Positions 17,076 to 23,823 of a DNA stretch of 43,709 nucleotides are shown in pieces (position 1 is the first letter of the stretch; the number at the start of each line of letters is the position of its first letter). Where the stretch lies: positions 1 to 43,709 of the forward strand of contig OMQN01000009.1 in assembly GCA_900313235.1 (NCBI GenBank), in the 5' to 3' direction. A program made the position numbers and the translations under genes. The notes below the pieces were generated by a model. That model did not search any database. It worked only from the letters and a program-made list of their open reading frames with translations, and had not been told where the DNA came from. This DNA is from an uncultured Prevotellaceae bacterium (GTDB taxonomy: Bacteria > Bacteroidota > Bacteroidia > Bacteroidales > Bacteroidaceae).

Positions 17076-17108
17076 CTCTCCTAATTTCGTTATTGTGTTA
17101 TGTCGTTA

Positions 17109-17780
17109 TTACGATTTGCCTGCCAACACGATGACAAACTCTCCGCGTGGCTCATGCTCCTGAAAATGGGCTATCACCTCTTGCAATGTACCCCGAACGC
17201 TCTCTTCATGCACCTTGGAAATCTCACGGCAACAGCTGACCTGTCGGTCGGGGCCAAAGACTTCGCTAAACTGCTGCAGGGTCTTCAGCACACGATAGGG
17301 TGACTCATAGAACACCATCGTACGCTCCTCGTCGGCCAGGCTCTGCAACTTAGTCTGGCGACCTTTCTTCTGAGGCAGGAAGCCCTCGAAGCAGAAACGG
17401 TCACAAGGCAGACCACTCGACACCAATGCAGGCACAAAAGCCGTAGCTCCTGGCAGTGTCTGCACCTCTATGCCTGCCTTCACAGCCTCACGAACCAAGA
17501 AGAAACCCGGGTCAGAGATGCCTGGGGTACCGGCATCGCTGATGAGGGCAACAGTCTGACCTGCCTGCAAACGCTCAATGACTGATGCAGAGGTGCCATG
17601 CTCATTGAACTTATGGTGCGACAACAGGTGCTGCTTGATATCGAAATGCTTCAGCAGGATGCCCGACGTACGGGTGTCTTCTGCCAACACCACATCAGCC
17701 TCCTTCAAGATGCGGATAGCCCGTAGTGTCATATCCTCCATGTTTCCCACGGGCGTGGGTACAATATATAATATTCCCAT
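17109..17780 (-). CDS. rsmI: 16S rRNA (cytidine(1402)-2'-O)-methyltransferase
   Basis: RsmI methylates the 2'-O of C1402 in the decoding centre of 16S rRNA using SAM. The 223-residue product has the tetrapyrrole-methylase fold signatures: PTPVGN (8-13), AEDTR (33-37) and SDAGTPGISDPG (81-92), then YESPYR, and REISKVHEE near the C-terminus. The length is shorter than E. coli RsmI (about 286) because the C-terminal extension is absent, as is common in Bacteroidetes. A -10-like TAACTTTG lies 8 nt before the ATG. It is transcribed away from tdk. Confidence 0.95.
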   Translation of the reverse strand: MGILYIVPTPVGNMEDMTLRAIRILKEADVVLAEDTRTSGILLKHFDIKQHLLSHHKFNEHGTSASVIERLQAGQTVALISDAGTPGISDPGFFLVREAVKAGIEVQTLPGATAFVPALVSSGLPCDRFCFEGFLPQKKGRQTKLQSLADEERTMVFYESPYRVLKTLQQFSEVFGPDRQVSCCREISKVHEESVRGTLQEVIAHFQEHEPRGEFVIVLAGKS

Positions 17781-17788
17781 AGCAGTTG

Positions 17789-17796
17789 CAAAGTTA
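17789..17796 (-). promoter_or_regulatory. -7 element of the rsmI promoter
   Basis: TAACTTTG on the minus strand, 8 nt ahead of the rsmI ATG. I see no TTTG at the usual -33 distance, so the upstream half is weak. Confidence 0.5.
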
Positions 17797-17818
17797 GCAA
17801 TTTTCGCACAAAACTATT

Positions 17819-17860
17819 GTCCTTTAACTCCCTTTAACTCCTTTAACTTCTTTAACTCCC
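17819..17860. repeat. Tandem CTTTAACTCC repeat
   Basis: Four units of the type CTTTAACTCC, with periods of 9-10 bp, fill the space between the divergent rsmI and tdk promoters and cover the place of the tdk -33 box. Such T/A/C microsatellites recur in Bacteroidetes spacers. Confidence 0.75.
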
Positions 17861-17870
17861 TAAAAAAACG

Positions 17871-17878
17871 TATCTTTG
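17871..17878 (+). promoter_or_regulatory. -7 element of the tdk promoter
   Basis: TATCTTTG lies only 4 nt before the tdk ATG, so the transcript probably starts at or next to the start codon. No consensus TTTG is seen at -33; the tandem repeat occupies that place. Confidence 0.6.
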
Positions 17879-17882
17879 CAGC

Positions 17883-18494
17883 ATGATTACATTTCCCACA
17901 TCGGGCGAGACACGCCGCCCAGGAAGAATAGAAGTAGTGTGTGGTTCCATGTTCTCCGGAAAGACCGAAGAGCTGATTCGCCGTCTGCGCCGTGCACAGT
18001 TTGCCAAGCAGAAGGTGGAAATCTTCAAACCAGCCATAGACACCCGCTACAGCGACGAAGAGGTGGTGAGCCACGACCACAATGCCATACCCTCCACCCC
18101 ACTCGACTCGTCGGCCAGCATTCTGCTGCTGTCCAGCGACATTGACGTGGTAGGCATCGACGAGGCACAGTTCTTCGATGAAGGATTGGTCAGCGTATGC
18201 AATGAACTTGCCAACCGCGGTGTACGCGTTATCATTGCAGGACTCGACATGGACTTCAAGGGCATTCCCTTTGGTCCGATGCCCGCCCTTTGCGCCATCG
18301 CCGACGATGTCACCAAGGTACATGCCATCTGCGTAAAGTGCGGCTCACTGGCATACGTCAGCCACCGCACCGTAGCGAACGACAAGCGTGTACTGTTGGG
18401 CGAGACTCAGGAATATGAACCGCTCTGCCGCGAGTGCTACCAAAAAGCCATTATGGAAGAGGAAAAGGCCAAAAACGAAAAAACTACAGAATAA
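17883..18494 (+). CDS. tdk: Thymidine kinase (type II)
   Basis: Phosphorylates thymidine to dTMP with ATP in the salvage pathway. The 203-residue product shows the P-loop GSMFSGKT (21-28), the Walker-B-like DEAQFF (93-98), a lasso region, and a structural zinc site from CVKC (150-153) and CREC (182-185). The length is typical of the tetrameric type II enzymes. A charged C-terminal tail ([12 protein letters not shown]) is added. The ATG is fixed by the adjacent -7 element. tRNA-Lys follows under its own promoter. Confidence 0.95.
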   Translation: MITFPTSGETRRPGRIEVVCGSMFSGKTEELIRRLRRAQFAKQKVEIFKPAIDTRYSDEEVVSHDHNAIPSTPLDSSASILLLSSDIDVVGIDEAQFFDEGLVSVCNELANRGVRVIIAGLDMDFKGIPFGPMPALCAIADDVTKVHAICVKCGSLAYVSHRTVANDKRVLLGETQEYEPLCRECYQKAIMEEEKAKNEKTTE

Positions 18495-18495
18495 A

Positions 18496-18527
18496 TTTGG
18501 CTGTTTCAACTAAAATTCGTACCTTTG
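18496..18527 (+). promoter_or_regulatory. Promoter of tRNA-Lys
   Basis: TTTG at 18496-18499, 20 bp spacing and TACCTTTG at 18520-18527. The first half overlaps the end of tdk by only a few bases beyond its stop. Confidence 0.75.
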
Positions 18528-18557
18528 CACCCGCTTTTATCATAAAGCATGAAGGTC

Positions 18558-18630
18558 GATCCGCTAGCTCAGTTGGTAGAGCACAACACTTTTAATGTTG
18601 GGGTCTTGGGTTCGAGCCCCAAGCGGATCA
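18558..18630 (+). tRNA. tRNA-Lys (anticodon TTT)
   Basis: The acceptor stem GATCCGC pairs with GCGGATC. The D-arm is GCTC...GAGC; the anticodon arm is CAACA-CTTTTAA-TGTTG with anticodon TTT; the T-arm is CTTGG-GTTCGAG-CCCAAG with the usual TTCGA. The discriminator is A and CCA is not encoded. Confidence 0.95.
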
Positions 18631-18633
18631 CAC

Positions 18634-18662
18634 AAAAAAGAGGTCTTAACGACCTCTTTTTT
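18634..18662. terminator. Bidirectional terminator between tRNA-Lys and the TonB receptor gene
   Basis: AAAAAAGAGGTC and GACCTCTTTTTT form a 12-bp stem with a 5-nt loop. A-run and T-run flank it, so it can end both the tRNA transcript and the opposing receptor gene. Confidence 0.85.
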
Positions 18663-18666
18663 GTTG

Positions 18667-18690
18667 CTTGAGGCTCAAACCCAAGCGGAT
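18667..18690 (+). repeat. Partial echo of the tRNA-Lys 3' end
   Basis: CCCAAGCGGAT at 18680-18690 repeats 18618-18628 of the tRNA exactly, with looser similarity through the T-arm upstream (CTTGAGGCTCAAA). It may be a tRNA remnant or a decayed attachment-site scar. Confidence 0.4.
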
Positions 18691-18699
18691 TCATCATTT

Positions 18700-20859
18700 T
18701 TAGAGTGCTATCGGCACCACTACCTTAAAAGTGATATTGCGCCCCATATTATAGACACCACTACGACCCGTTACGGTGTTTAGGTCGGCATATTTCAGGC
18801 GACTCAAGTGGTTCTGATAAGCTTTGTCCAACAGGTTGTCGGCAGTGACATAGAGTTCAGCAACCTTATTACCATGCAGTTGGATATCGGTACCAGCAGA
18901 AAGTGAGAGCAGTGCATAGCCTGGCGTTTCAGTCTCCGTGGCGTCGGCACGGTAGATATGCGTCTGCTTCAGATAGCAGTCGAGGCCAACGGCAATATAA
19001 AGATTGTTGAGGAGCGAACGATGAGCCGTATCCGTTGTATGGTGATGGCCTACTGTTGGATGCGAATGGTGCGAGAGTTCCCACTTCAACTCCGACGACC
19101 ATTTGGGAGCTGGTGTAAACGGCAGGTACTTTGTATCAGCATCAGCATGCATCAGTTGAGCATCGACATACGAGAAAGTGTTGGAAAAATGAACGCTATG
19201 GACGGGATGGAAGTCTACACCAACCTCGAATCCCAGCAAACGGGCATCACCCTGAGTATAGGCGTAGGTCAGGTATCCTTCCTCTATTTCTTCTGCCAGG
19301 CGATGTGTAAAGATATAGTTGTCAATGCGGTTAGCAAAGAGAGCCAGCTGTGCAGAGACATATCGCGAGGTAAAATCGACACCAAGGTCGGCCTGCAGAC
19401 TATATTCCGCCTTCAGTTGCTGGTTACCCAGTTCATAGCGGATAGAGCCTTCGTGCACACCGTTCGAGGCTAGCTCGCTCATGTTGGGGGTACGGAAACC
19501 GCGAGCTACGTTCAGCTTTACGTTAAGGTTATCGTTCACGTTAAAGACTGCACCGATGCTACCCGTCACGCCGTTGAAGTGTCGGGTGAAATCCATGAAA
19601 CGCTGTTCGCCATCCTCCATCAGTTCATAACCATGCAGGTAGCGGTGGTCATAGCGCACACCACCATTCAGCGTCCAACGGTCGCTAAGGGTCTTGGTAG
19701 CTGTGGCATAGAGACCAAAATCGAAGAGACGGTAGTCTGGAATCAGATATTCCTCACCCTCGTTACCCGATTTCTGATACATGCCACCGATACCTGTAGA
19801 GAGTTTCCAACCGTTCCACTCGTTGGAAATGTAACGAAGGTCGTAAGTCAACGTGTGCAGCTTGAAGTAGAGTGAATAATCGTCAGCCGACTCCTCATAC
19901 TCCTGACGACGGTTTTGCTGATAGCCGATAATTGCTTTCAGATAACCCGAAGAGATATTCAGCGAGTTGTCCCATACCACCTTATAATGCTTTACCTGCT
20001 GGAAGGAAAGTGACTTTGAGTAACTCGTTGGGGAAACCGACGAGTTCACGAGTTCTCCCGTTTCTGGGTCGCGCTCTCCTTCAATGATACTTGGCGTCAG
20101 GTGATAGAACGTTCCTGTCAGTCGCGAATGTCCCCATGCTTTGTTCACGCCAAGCATCAGTCGTCCTGCCTGTTCACGGAACTGCGAACCTGGAACGTAA
20201 CCGTCATACTTATTCTTATAGGCATGAGCCATCTTCTGACTCCAACCTGCGTCCCAGACAAAGCCTTTCTGATTGCCTGCCACCTGCAGATGATAGCCAA
20301 AGAGGCCGTTGTTGGTCTGATACTCCGATGAAACATTTGCTTTCATCTCGCCCTCGGCCAGCGTTGGCTGTTGGTGCAGGATCACCACACCCGCCATCGC
20401 GTCAGAGCCATACATCAGTGAGGCAGGACCTTTCAGTATCTCAATGCTGTTCACACTGTTGCCGTCAACCTCTACGCCGTGCTCGTCACCCCATTGCTGG
20501 CCCTCTTGTCGCACACCTTCACTCATCACTACCACGCGGTTGTAACCCAGTCCGCGGATAATGGGTTTCGAGATGCTGCCGCCCGTGGTTAGCTGGCTGA
20601 CGCCTGGCTGATGGGCGATGGCATCGATGGTATTTGTAGAAGCTGTAGCCTGCAGCACCTTTGGCGATACGATGCTCACGGGAGCAGTGGCATGTTTCAG
20701 TTTCGTATCGCCCGTCACACCCGTCACTGTCAGTTCGTTCAGTTGCAGATGACGGAAAAAGACATCCGTCGAGTCCTCTGCATGTTGATGTTTACTAATA
20801 TCCTGAGCTGCCATTGTTGTGCATATACACAACAACAGCAGAATGCTTTTTATTTTCAT
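18700..20859 (-). CDS. TonB-dependent receptor with histidine-rich segment (probable metal uptake)
   Basis: An outer membrane transporter of 719 residues. The ATG at 20859 starts the signal peptide (MKIKSILLLLCICTTMAA); an upstream ATG at 20979 gives an unlikely extension. A TonB-box-like LNELTVTG, a plug with SKPIIRGLGYNRVVVMSEGV, EGQQWGDEHGVEVD and IEILKGPASLMYGSDAMAG follow, then a beta-barrel ending FKVVVPIAL. Residues 597-613 hold seven His in 17 positions (HHSH and HHH), and the N-terminus has HQHAED; both suggest zinc or another transition metal, as in ZnuD-like receptors. The gene follows a small Cys/His-rich membrane protein by 59 bp, strengthening the metal idea. Ligand assignment is inference. 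Confidence 0.88.
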   Translation of the reverse strand: MKIKSILLLLCICTTMAAQDISKHQHAEDSTDVFFRHLQLNELTVTGVTGDTKLKHATAPVSIVSPKVLQATASTNTIDAIAHQPGVSQLTTGGSISKPIIRGLGYNRVVVMSEGVRQEGQQWGDEHGVEVDGNSVNSIEILKGPASLMYGSDAMAGVVILHQQPTLAEGEMKANVSSEYQTNNGLFGYHLQVAGNQKGFVWDAGWSQKMAHAYKNKYDGYVPGSQFREQAGRLMLGVNKAWGHSRLTGTFYHLTPSIIEGERDPETGELVNSSVSPTSYSKSLSFQQVKHYKVVWDNSLNISSGYLKAIIGYQQNRRQEYEESADDYSLYFKLHTLTYDLRYISNEWNGWKLSTGIGGMYQKSGNEGEEYLIPDYRLFDFGLYATATKTLSDRWTLNGGVRYDHRYLHGYELMEDGEQRFMDFTRHFNGVTGSIGAVFNVNDNLNVKLNVARGFRTPNMSELASNGVHEGSIRYELGNQQLKAEYSLQADLGVDFTSRYVSAQLALFANRIDNYIFTHRLAEEIEEGYLTYAYTQGDARLLGFEVGVDFHPVHSVHFSNTFSYVDAQLMHADADTKYLPFTPAPKWSSELKWELSHHSHPTVGHHHTTDTAHRSLLNNLYIAVGLDCYLKQTHIYRADATETETPGYALLSLSAGTDIQLHGNKVAELYVTADNLLDKAYQNHLSRLKYADLNTVTGRSGVYNMGRNITFKVVVPIAL

Positions 20860-20918
20860 TCTGTGATTCAATAAATAAAGATGTATATAAATAATGTATG
20901 TAAAAAGTCTAGGGGAAT

Positions 20919-21263
20919 TCAGACAGACGGAGGTCCCCGGGTTACAATAGCGCCACAGCTGTCGGCACGATAGCCACACAAAGGCTGGACAAATCTTTTA
21001 TTACATACATGAGCAGATACCGTGACTGCCAGCATAACGGCTGCCAGCATCGGCAATGTGAGGAACTGGCACAGCACACAGTCGTGCGCCCATGACGCCG
21101 TCTGTGTAAGGTGACCATGACAACTATGATGTACACAATCTACACATTCTGTCTCTATGGTCTCACCAGTTTCATGAATGTGGATAGACGACAACAACAG
21201 CATTGGCACAAATACGGCCAATAGCAACCATGAAGCAATATGTCGTCTGTTATCCAGTTTCAT
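20919..21263 (-). CDS. Small Cys/His-rich membrane protein (DUF2946-like)
   Basis: A 114-residue protein from the ATG at 21263, fixed by a promoter whose -7 element lies 5 nt upstream. It has a transmembrane segment (about 10-27), then a metal-binding-looking stretch: HIH at 28-30, CVDC at 40-43, HHSCHGH at 45-51 and HDCVLC at 60-65. A second transmembrane segment lies at about 68-87, and it ends RGPPSV. Two-helix proteins with such motifs and a C-terminal RxPP are typical of DUF2946-like families that sit beside metal-related TonB receptors. The role is unknown; metal relay or sensing is a guess. Confidence 0.65.
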   Translation of the reverse strand: MKLDNRRHIASWLLLAVFVPMLLLSSIHIHETGETIETECVDCVHHSCHGHLTQTASWAHDCVLCQFLTLPMLAAVMLAVTVSAHVCNKRFVQPLCGYRADSCGAIVTRGPPSV

Positions 21264-21268
21264 GGGTG

Positions 21269-21299
21269 CAAAGATACGAATAAGTGAGAACACTACAAA
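21269..21299 (-). promoter_or_regulatory. Promoter of the small Cys/His protein and TonB receptor
   Basis: On the minus strand, TTTG (21299-21296), 19 bp spacing and TATCTTTG (21276-21269). The transcript should start within a few bases of the ATG at 21263. Confidence 0.75.
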
Positions 21300-21326
21300 A
21301 GAAAAAGGTGATTTTCTTTTGTAGTG
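21291..21326. promoter_or_regulatory. Perfect 15-bp inverted repeat overlapping the promoter
   Basis: CACTACAAAAGAAAA (21291-21305) and TTTTCTTTTGTAGTG (21312-21326) flank a 6-nt loop. It lies after the hydroxyacid dehydrogenase stop, so it may be its terminator, and it also covers the -33 box of the metal-receptor promoter, so it may be an operator. Confidence 0.65.
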
Positions 21327-21340
21327 TCAATAATCCAACG

Positions 21341-22288
21341 TTACACCACGTTGACAGGCTTACCGCCGATAAATGCCCGCACATTATCCGTAGCAACCTG
21401 CAGCAATCGGATGCGCGCCTCCTTGGAAGCCCATGCGATATGGGGTGTGAAGAAGGCATTCGGTTGCTTCAGCAACGGATTGTCGGCCTTGGGCGGTTCC
21501 TCCGTAAGTACGTCAGCACAAAAAGCGGCAAGGCGTCCGTCAGCGAGTGCCTCAGCGACTGCTTGATCATCTATGAGCGGACCACGACCAGTATTGATAA
21601 GAATCGCTGTAGACTTCATCTGTCGTAAGGTCTCGGCATTGATCAGATGGCGAGTGCTCTCCGTCAACGGACAATGTAGCGAGAGTACATCCGAAGTGGC
21701 AAGGAGCTCTTCTAATGACGCTTTCTCAACGCCTGCGGGAAGAGCCGTCTTACTAGTCAACGCCTTGACCTTCATACCAAAAGCGAGGGCTATCTGAGCA
21801 ACACGCTGTCCGATATTACCTAAGCCTACTATACCGAAGGACTTGCCAGCCAACTCCATATGCGAGAAGTCCCAGTAGCAAAAGTCAGGATTCTCTGTCC
21901 ATCGGCCACTACGATTCTGGATGGCATAGTGTTCTGTGCGGTTCGTTACCGTCAACAAATGGGCAAAGACCATCTGTGCCACGCTCTCCGTGCTGTAGGC
22001 AGGCACGTTAGTAACAACAATGCCGCGCTGATGAGCCTCAGCAATGTCTACCACATTATAACCCGTAGCCAGCACACCAATATATTTCAATTTCGGCAGT
22101 TGAGCCATCGTCTCCTTGCTAAGAACGACCTTGTTGGTCAATACAATCTCTGCATCGGCAGCCCGTGCCACGATCTCGGTAGGTTTGGTACGCTCGTAGA
22201 CCGTCAACTCTCCTAATGCCTCCAGTTCCTTCCATGACAGGTCACCGGGGTTTGCCGTATAGCCGTCGAGTATTACTATCTTCATCAT
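21341..22288 (-). CDS. D-2-hydroxyacid dehydrogenase (glycerate dehydrogenase/hydroxypyruvate reductase type)
   Basis: An NAD(P)H-dependent cytoplasmic oxidoreductase acting on 2-hydroxy or 2-oxo acids such as glycerate/hydroxypyruvate. The 315-residue product (ATG at 22288 or the adjacent one at 22285) has the Rossmann motif GLGNIG (155-160), and the catalytic triad Arg235 (NTGRGPLID), Glu264 (TEEPP) and His283 (TPHIAW). The length is normal. Substrate within the family cannot be fixed; similarity to HprA-type proteins is my impression. It lies downstream of GH57 with a hairpin between them. Confidence 0.88.
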   Translation of the reverse strand: MMKIVILDGYTANPGDLSWKELEALGELTVYERTKPTEIVARAADAEIVLTNKVVLSKETMAQLPKLKYIGVLATGYNVVDIAEAHQRGIVVTNVPAYSTESVAQMVFAHLLTVTNRTEHYAIQNRSGRWTENPDFCYWDFSHMELAGKSFGIVGLGNIGQRVAQIALAFGMKVKALTSKTALPAGVEKASLEELLATSDVLSLHCPLTESTRHLINAETLRQMKSTAILINTGRGPLIDDQAVAEALADGRLAAFCADVLTEEPPKADNPLLKQPNAFFTPHIAWASKEARIRLLQVATDNVRAFIGGKPVNVV

Positions 22289-22304
22289 GATATATGATAA
22301 ACAA

Positions 22305-22333
22305 GAAGAGGGAGCCAGCAGACTCCCCTCTTC
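22305..22333 (-). terminator. Hairpin between GH57 and the dehydrogenase gene
   Basis: GAAGAGGGGAG on the minus strand pairs with CTCCCTCTTC with one bulged base, followed by TTGTTTA. It could end or attenuate the alpha-glucan operon transcript. Confidence 0.6.
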
Positions 22334-22349
22334 TATGATGATACTTTGA

Positions 22350-23789
22350 TTATTTCTTCTTCTCAGCAGGTTTCTCCTCCACCTTCTCAGGCTCTTCCTG
22401 CTTAGCAGGAGCGGCCTTGGGTGCAGCTGCTTTCTTGGGAGCAGCGGTCTTCTTGGGGGCTGCAACCTTCTTGGGTTTCTCCTCCTTCTTCGGTTCCAAC
22501 TTCTCCAAGCGAGCCTTCAGACGGATAATCTCCTTGTCCTTCATCTCAATCTCGTCACCCTGGTTACGGATGGTGGTGAGCAGTGCGTTGAGCTCATCGT
22601 TCTCAATCTCCTGAGGATAGAGAGCGTTCACTCTGTTGATGAAGTCACCGAGAATGTTCATGTAGTTGGTAAAGGCGTCAAACGGTCCGCTATAGATGCC
22701 ACGGTCCAGCCCCACATTAGAAGGTTTGGTAGTCATGAAGCGGAAGTTGTTGGATGCCTGCAGGTAGTCCCAGTCCTGATTGATACGTGGGTCGTCGGCA
22801 ATGCGCAGACGGTCGGCAACGCTGTAGAGCTTATTGAAAGCTTCACGCTGCATGGCATTACCCAGCCAACAAGAAACATCACGCTCCTCGTCAACCCATG
22901 ACAGGGTGTCGGGTACGTTGAGTTCACCAACACTCTTTGTCTTCATACAAATCTCGGTAGGTGTAGAGAAGGTGATACCCTTCTCCTTGGCACATGCGGG
23001 CAGTGCCTTCAGGAAATCGAGGATATTTGAACTGAGGGGCTGAGCAATACCCAGAGCACTAAGTTCCATGAAGATGTTGATGATCTGCTCCTCTTCGGGG
23101 AAGCGGGCGATGCGGTCAATGTAGTTGTCGGCAAACAGAGGATAGCCCTCCCAATCGGGATTATTGAAGCGCAACGAGATATCGTCAGACAACTCGACAT
23201 CGCGAAGCAACAACTTCAGGTTAGGAGCGATGTTACAGTTATAGACATAGTGTGGCGACTTCCATCCCAGCACATGCTTGGCACCTTCGGTCAACATTCC
23301 CTTAAAGCCCATGGCAGCAATCTGTCCACCGATATCGTCAGAATAGATGAGCGATGAGTTGCGTGCCACGGTAGGCTTCTTGCCGAAGAGTTCCTCAATC
23401 TTGGCAGCCTGTTTCTTCACATCGAGGGCAAAAGTCTCCTCGTTAGCCAGTGACGACAGACCATGAGAGTAAGGCTCTGCCAAGAACTCTACACAACCGG
23501 TCTGGTTCAGTTCCTGCAACTTGGCAATAACCTGTGGAGCGTGGAACTCCAGCTGTTCGATACCTGTACCACTCAGTGAGAAAGCCACCTTGAAGTACTG
23601 TCCGTGTTCCTTAATCATATCACCGATGGCGGTCAGTGCCGGCATGTAGCTGCGGTTAGCAATATCGGTAATGCTGCGCTCGTTCTCGTAGTCGTCATAG
23701 TAGTAATGATCGGTACCGATATCGAAGAAACGATAGCGCTTCAGATGGATAATCTGATGTATCTCGAAATATAAACAAATTGTTTTCAT
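22350..23789 (-). CDS. GH57 alpha-amylase-like protein, probably lacking the nucleophile
   Basis: GH57 enzymes cleave or remodel alpha-glucans with a Glu nucleophile and an Asp acid/base. The 479-residue product starts with the GH57 strand LYFEIHQ and keeps LSDDISLRF (Asp in 201-208). At the nucleophile position the sequence is RNSSLIY (143-149), where active GH57 alpha-amylases have RNTELIY or similar, so Glu is replaced by Ser146. It may be a catalytically dead binding or regulatory homologue. A coiled-coil-like stretch follows (about 400-430). The last 46 residues are Lys/Ala/Pro/Glu-rich repeats such as KKTAAPKKAAAPKAAPAK, unlike the rest. It is the third gene of the debranching operon, 34 bp after GT4. 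Confidence 0.88.
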   Translation of the reverse strand: MKTICLYFEIHQIIHLKRYRFFDIGTDHYYYDDYENERSITDIANRSYMPALTAIGDMIKEHGQYFKVAFSLSGTGIEQLEFHAPQVIAKLQELNQTGCVEFLAEPYSHGLSSLANEETFALDVKKQAAKIEELFGKKPTVARNSSLIYSDDIGGQIAAMGFKGMLTEGAKHVLGWKSPHYVYNCNIAPNLKLLLRDVELSDDISLRFNNPDWEGYPLFADNYIDRIARFPEEEQIINIFMELSALGIAQPLSSNILDFLKALPACAKEKGITFSTPTEICMKTKSVGELNVPDTLSWVDEERDVSCWLGNAMQREAFNKLYSVADRLRIADDPRINQDWDYLQASNNFRFMTTKPSNVGLDRGIYSGPFDAFTNYMNILGDFINRVNALYPQEIENDELNALLTTIRNQGDEIEMKDKEIIRLKARLEKLEPKKEEKPKKVAAPKKTAAPKKAAAPKAAPAKQEEPEKVEEKPAEKKK

Positions 23790-23823
23790 AATCGTTTATT
23801 GTTTATTGGTTATTGTTTAACGT

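Noticed and set aside
16338-17084. Plus-strand open frame of 248 codons opposite the coiled-coil lipoprotein
   Set aside because: It is antisense to a gene with a clear signal peptide, lipobox and coiled coil; its Leu/Gln-rich composition is the mirror of that coiled coil.
22289-22465. N-terminal extension of the hydroxyacid dehydrogenase
   Set aside because: It is Arg/Leu-rich out-of-frame reading of the GH57 repetitive tail; the ATG at 22288 or 22285 starts the Rossmann-type enzyme normally.
23790-23823. GTTTATTG-type repeat between the GT4 and GH57 genes as a regulatory array
   Set aside because: Such A/T-rich simple repeats recur in spacers here (also 39750-39785) and show no fixed unit or symmetry.
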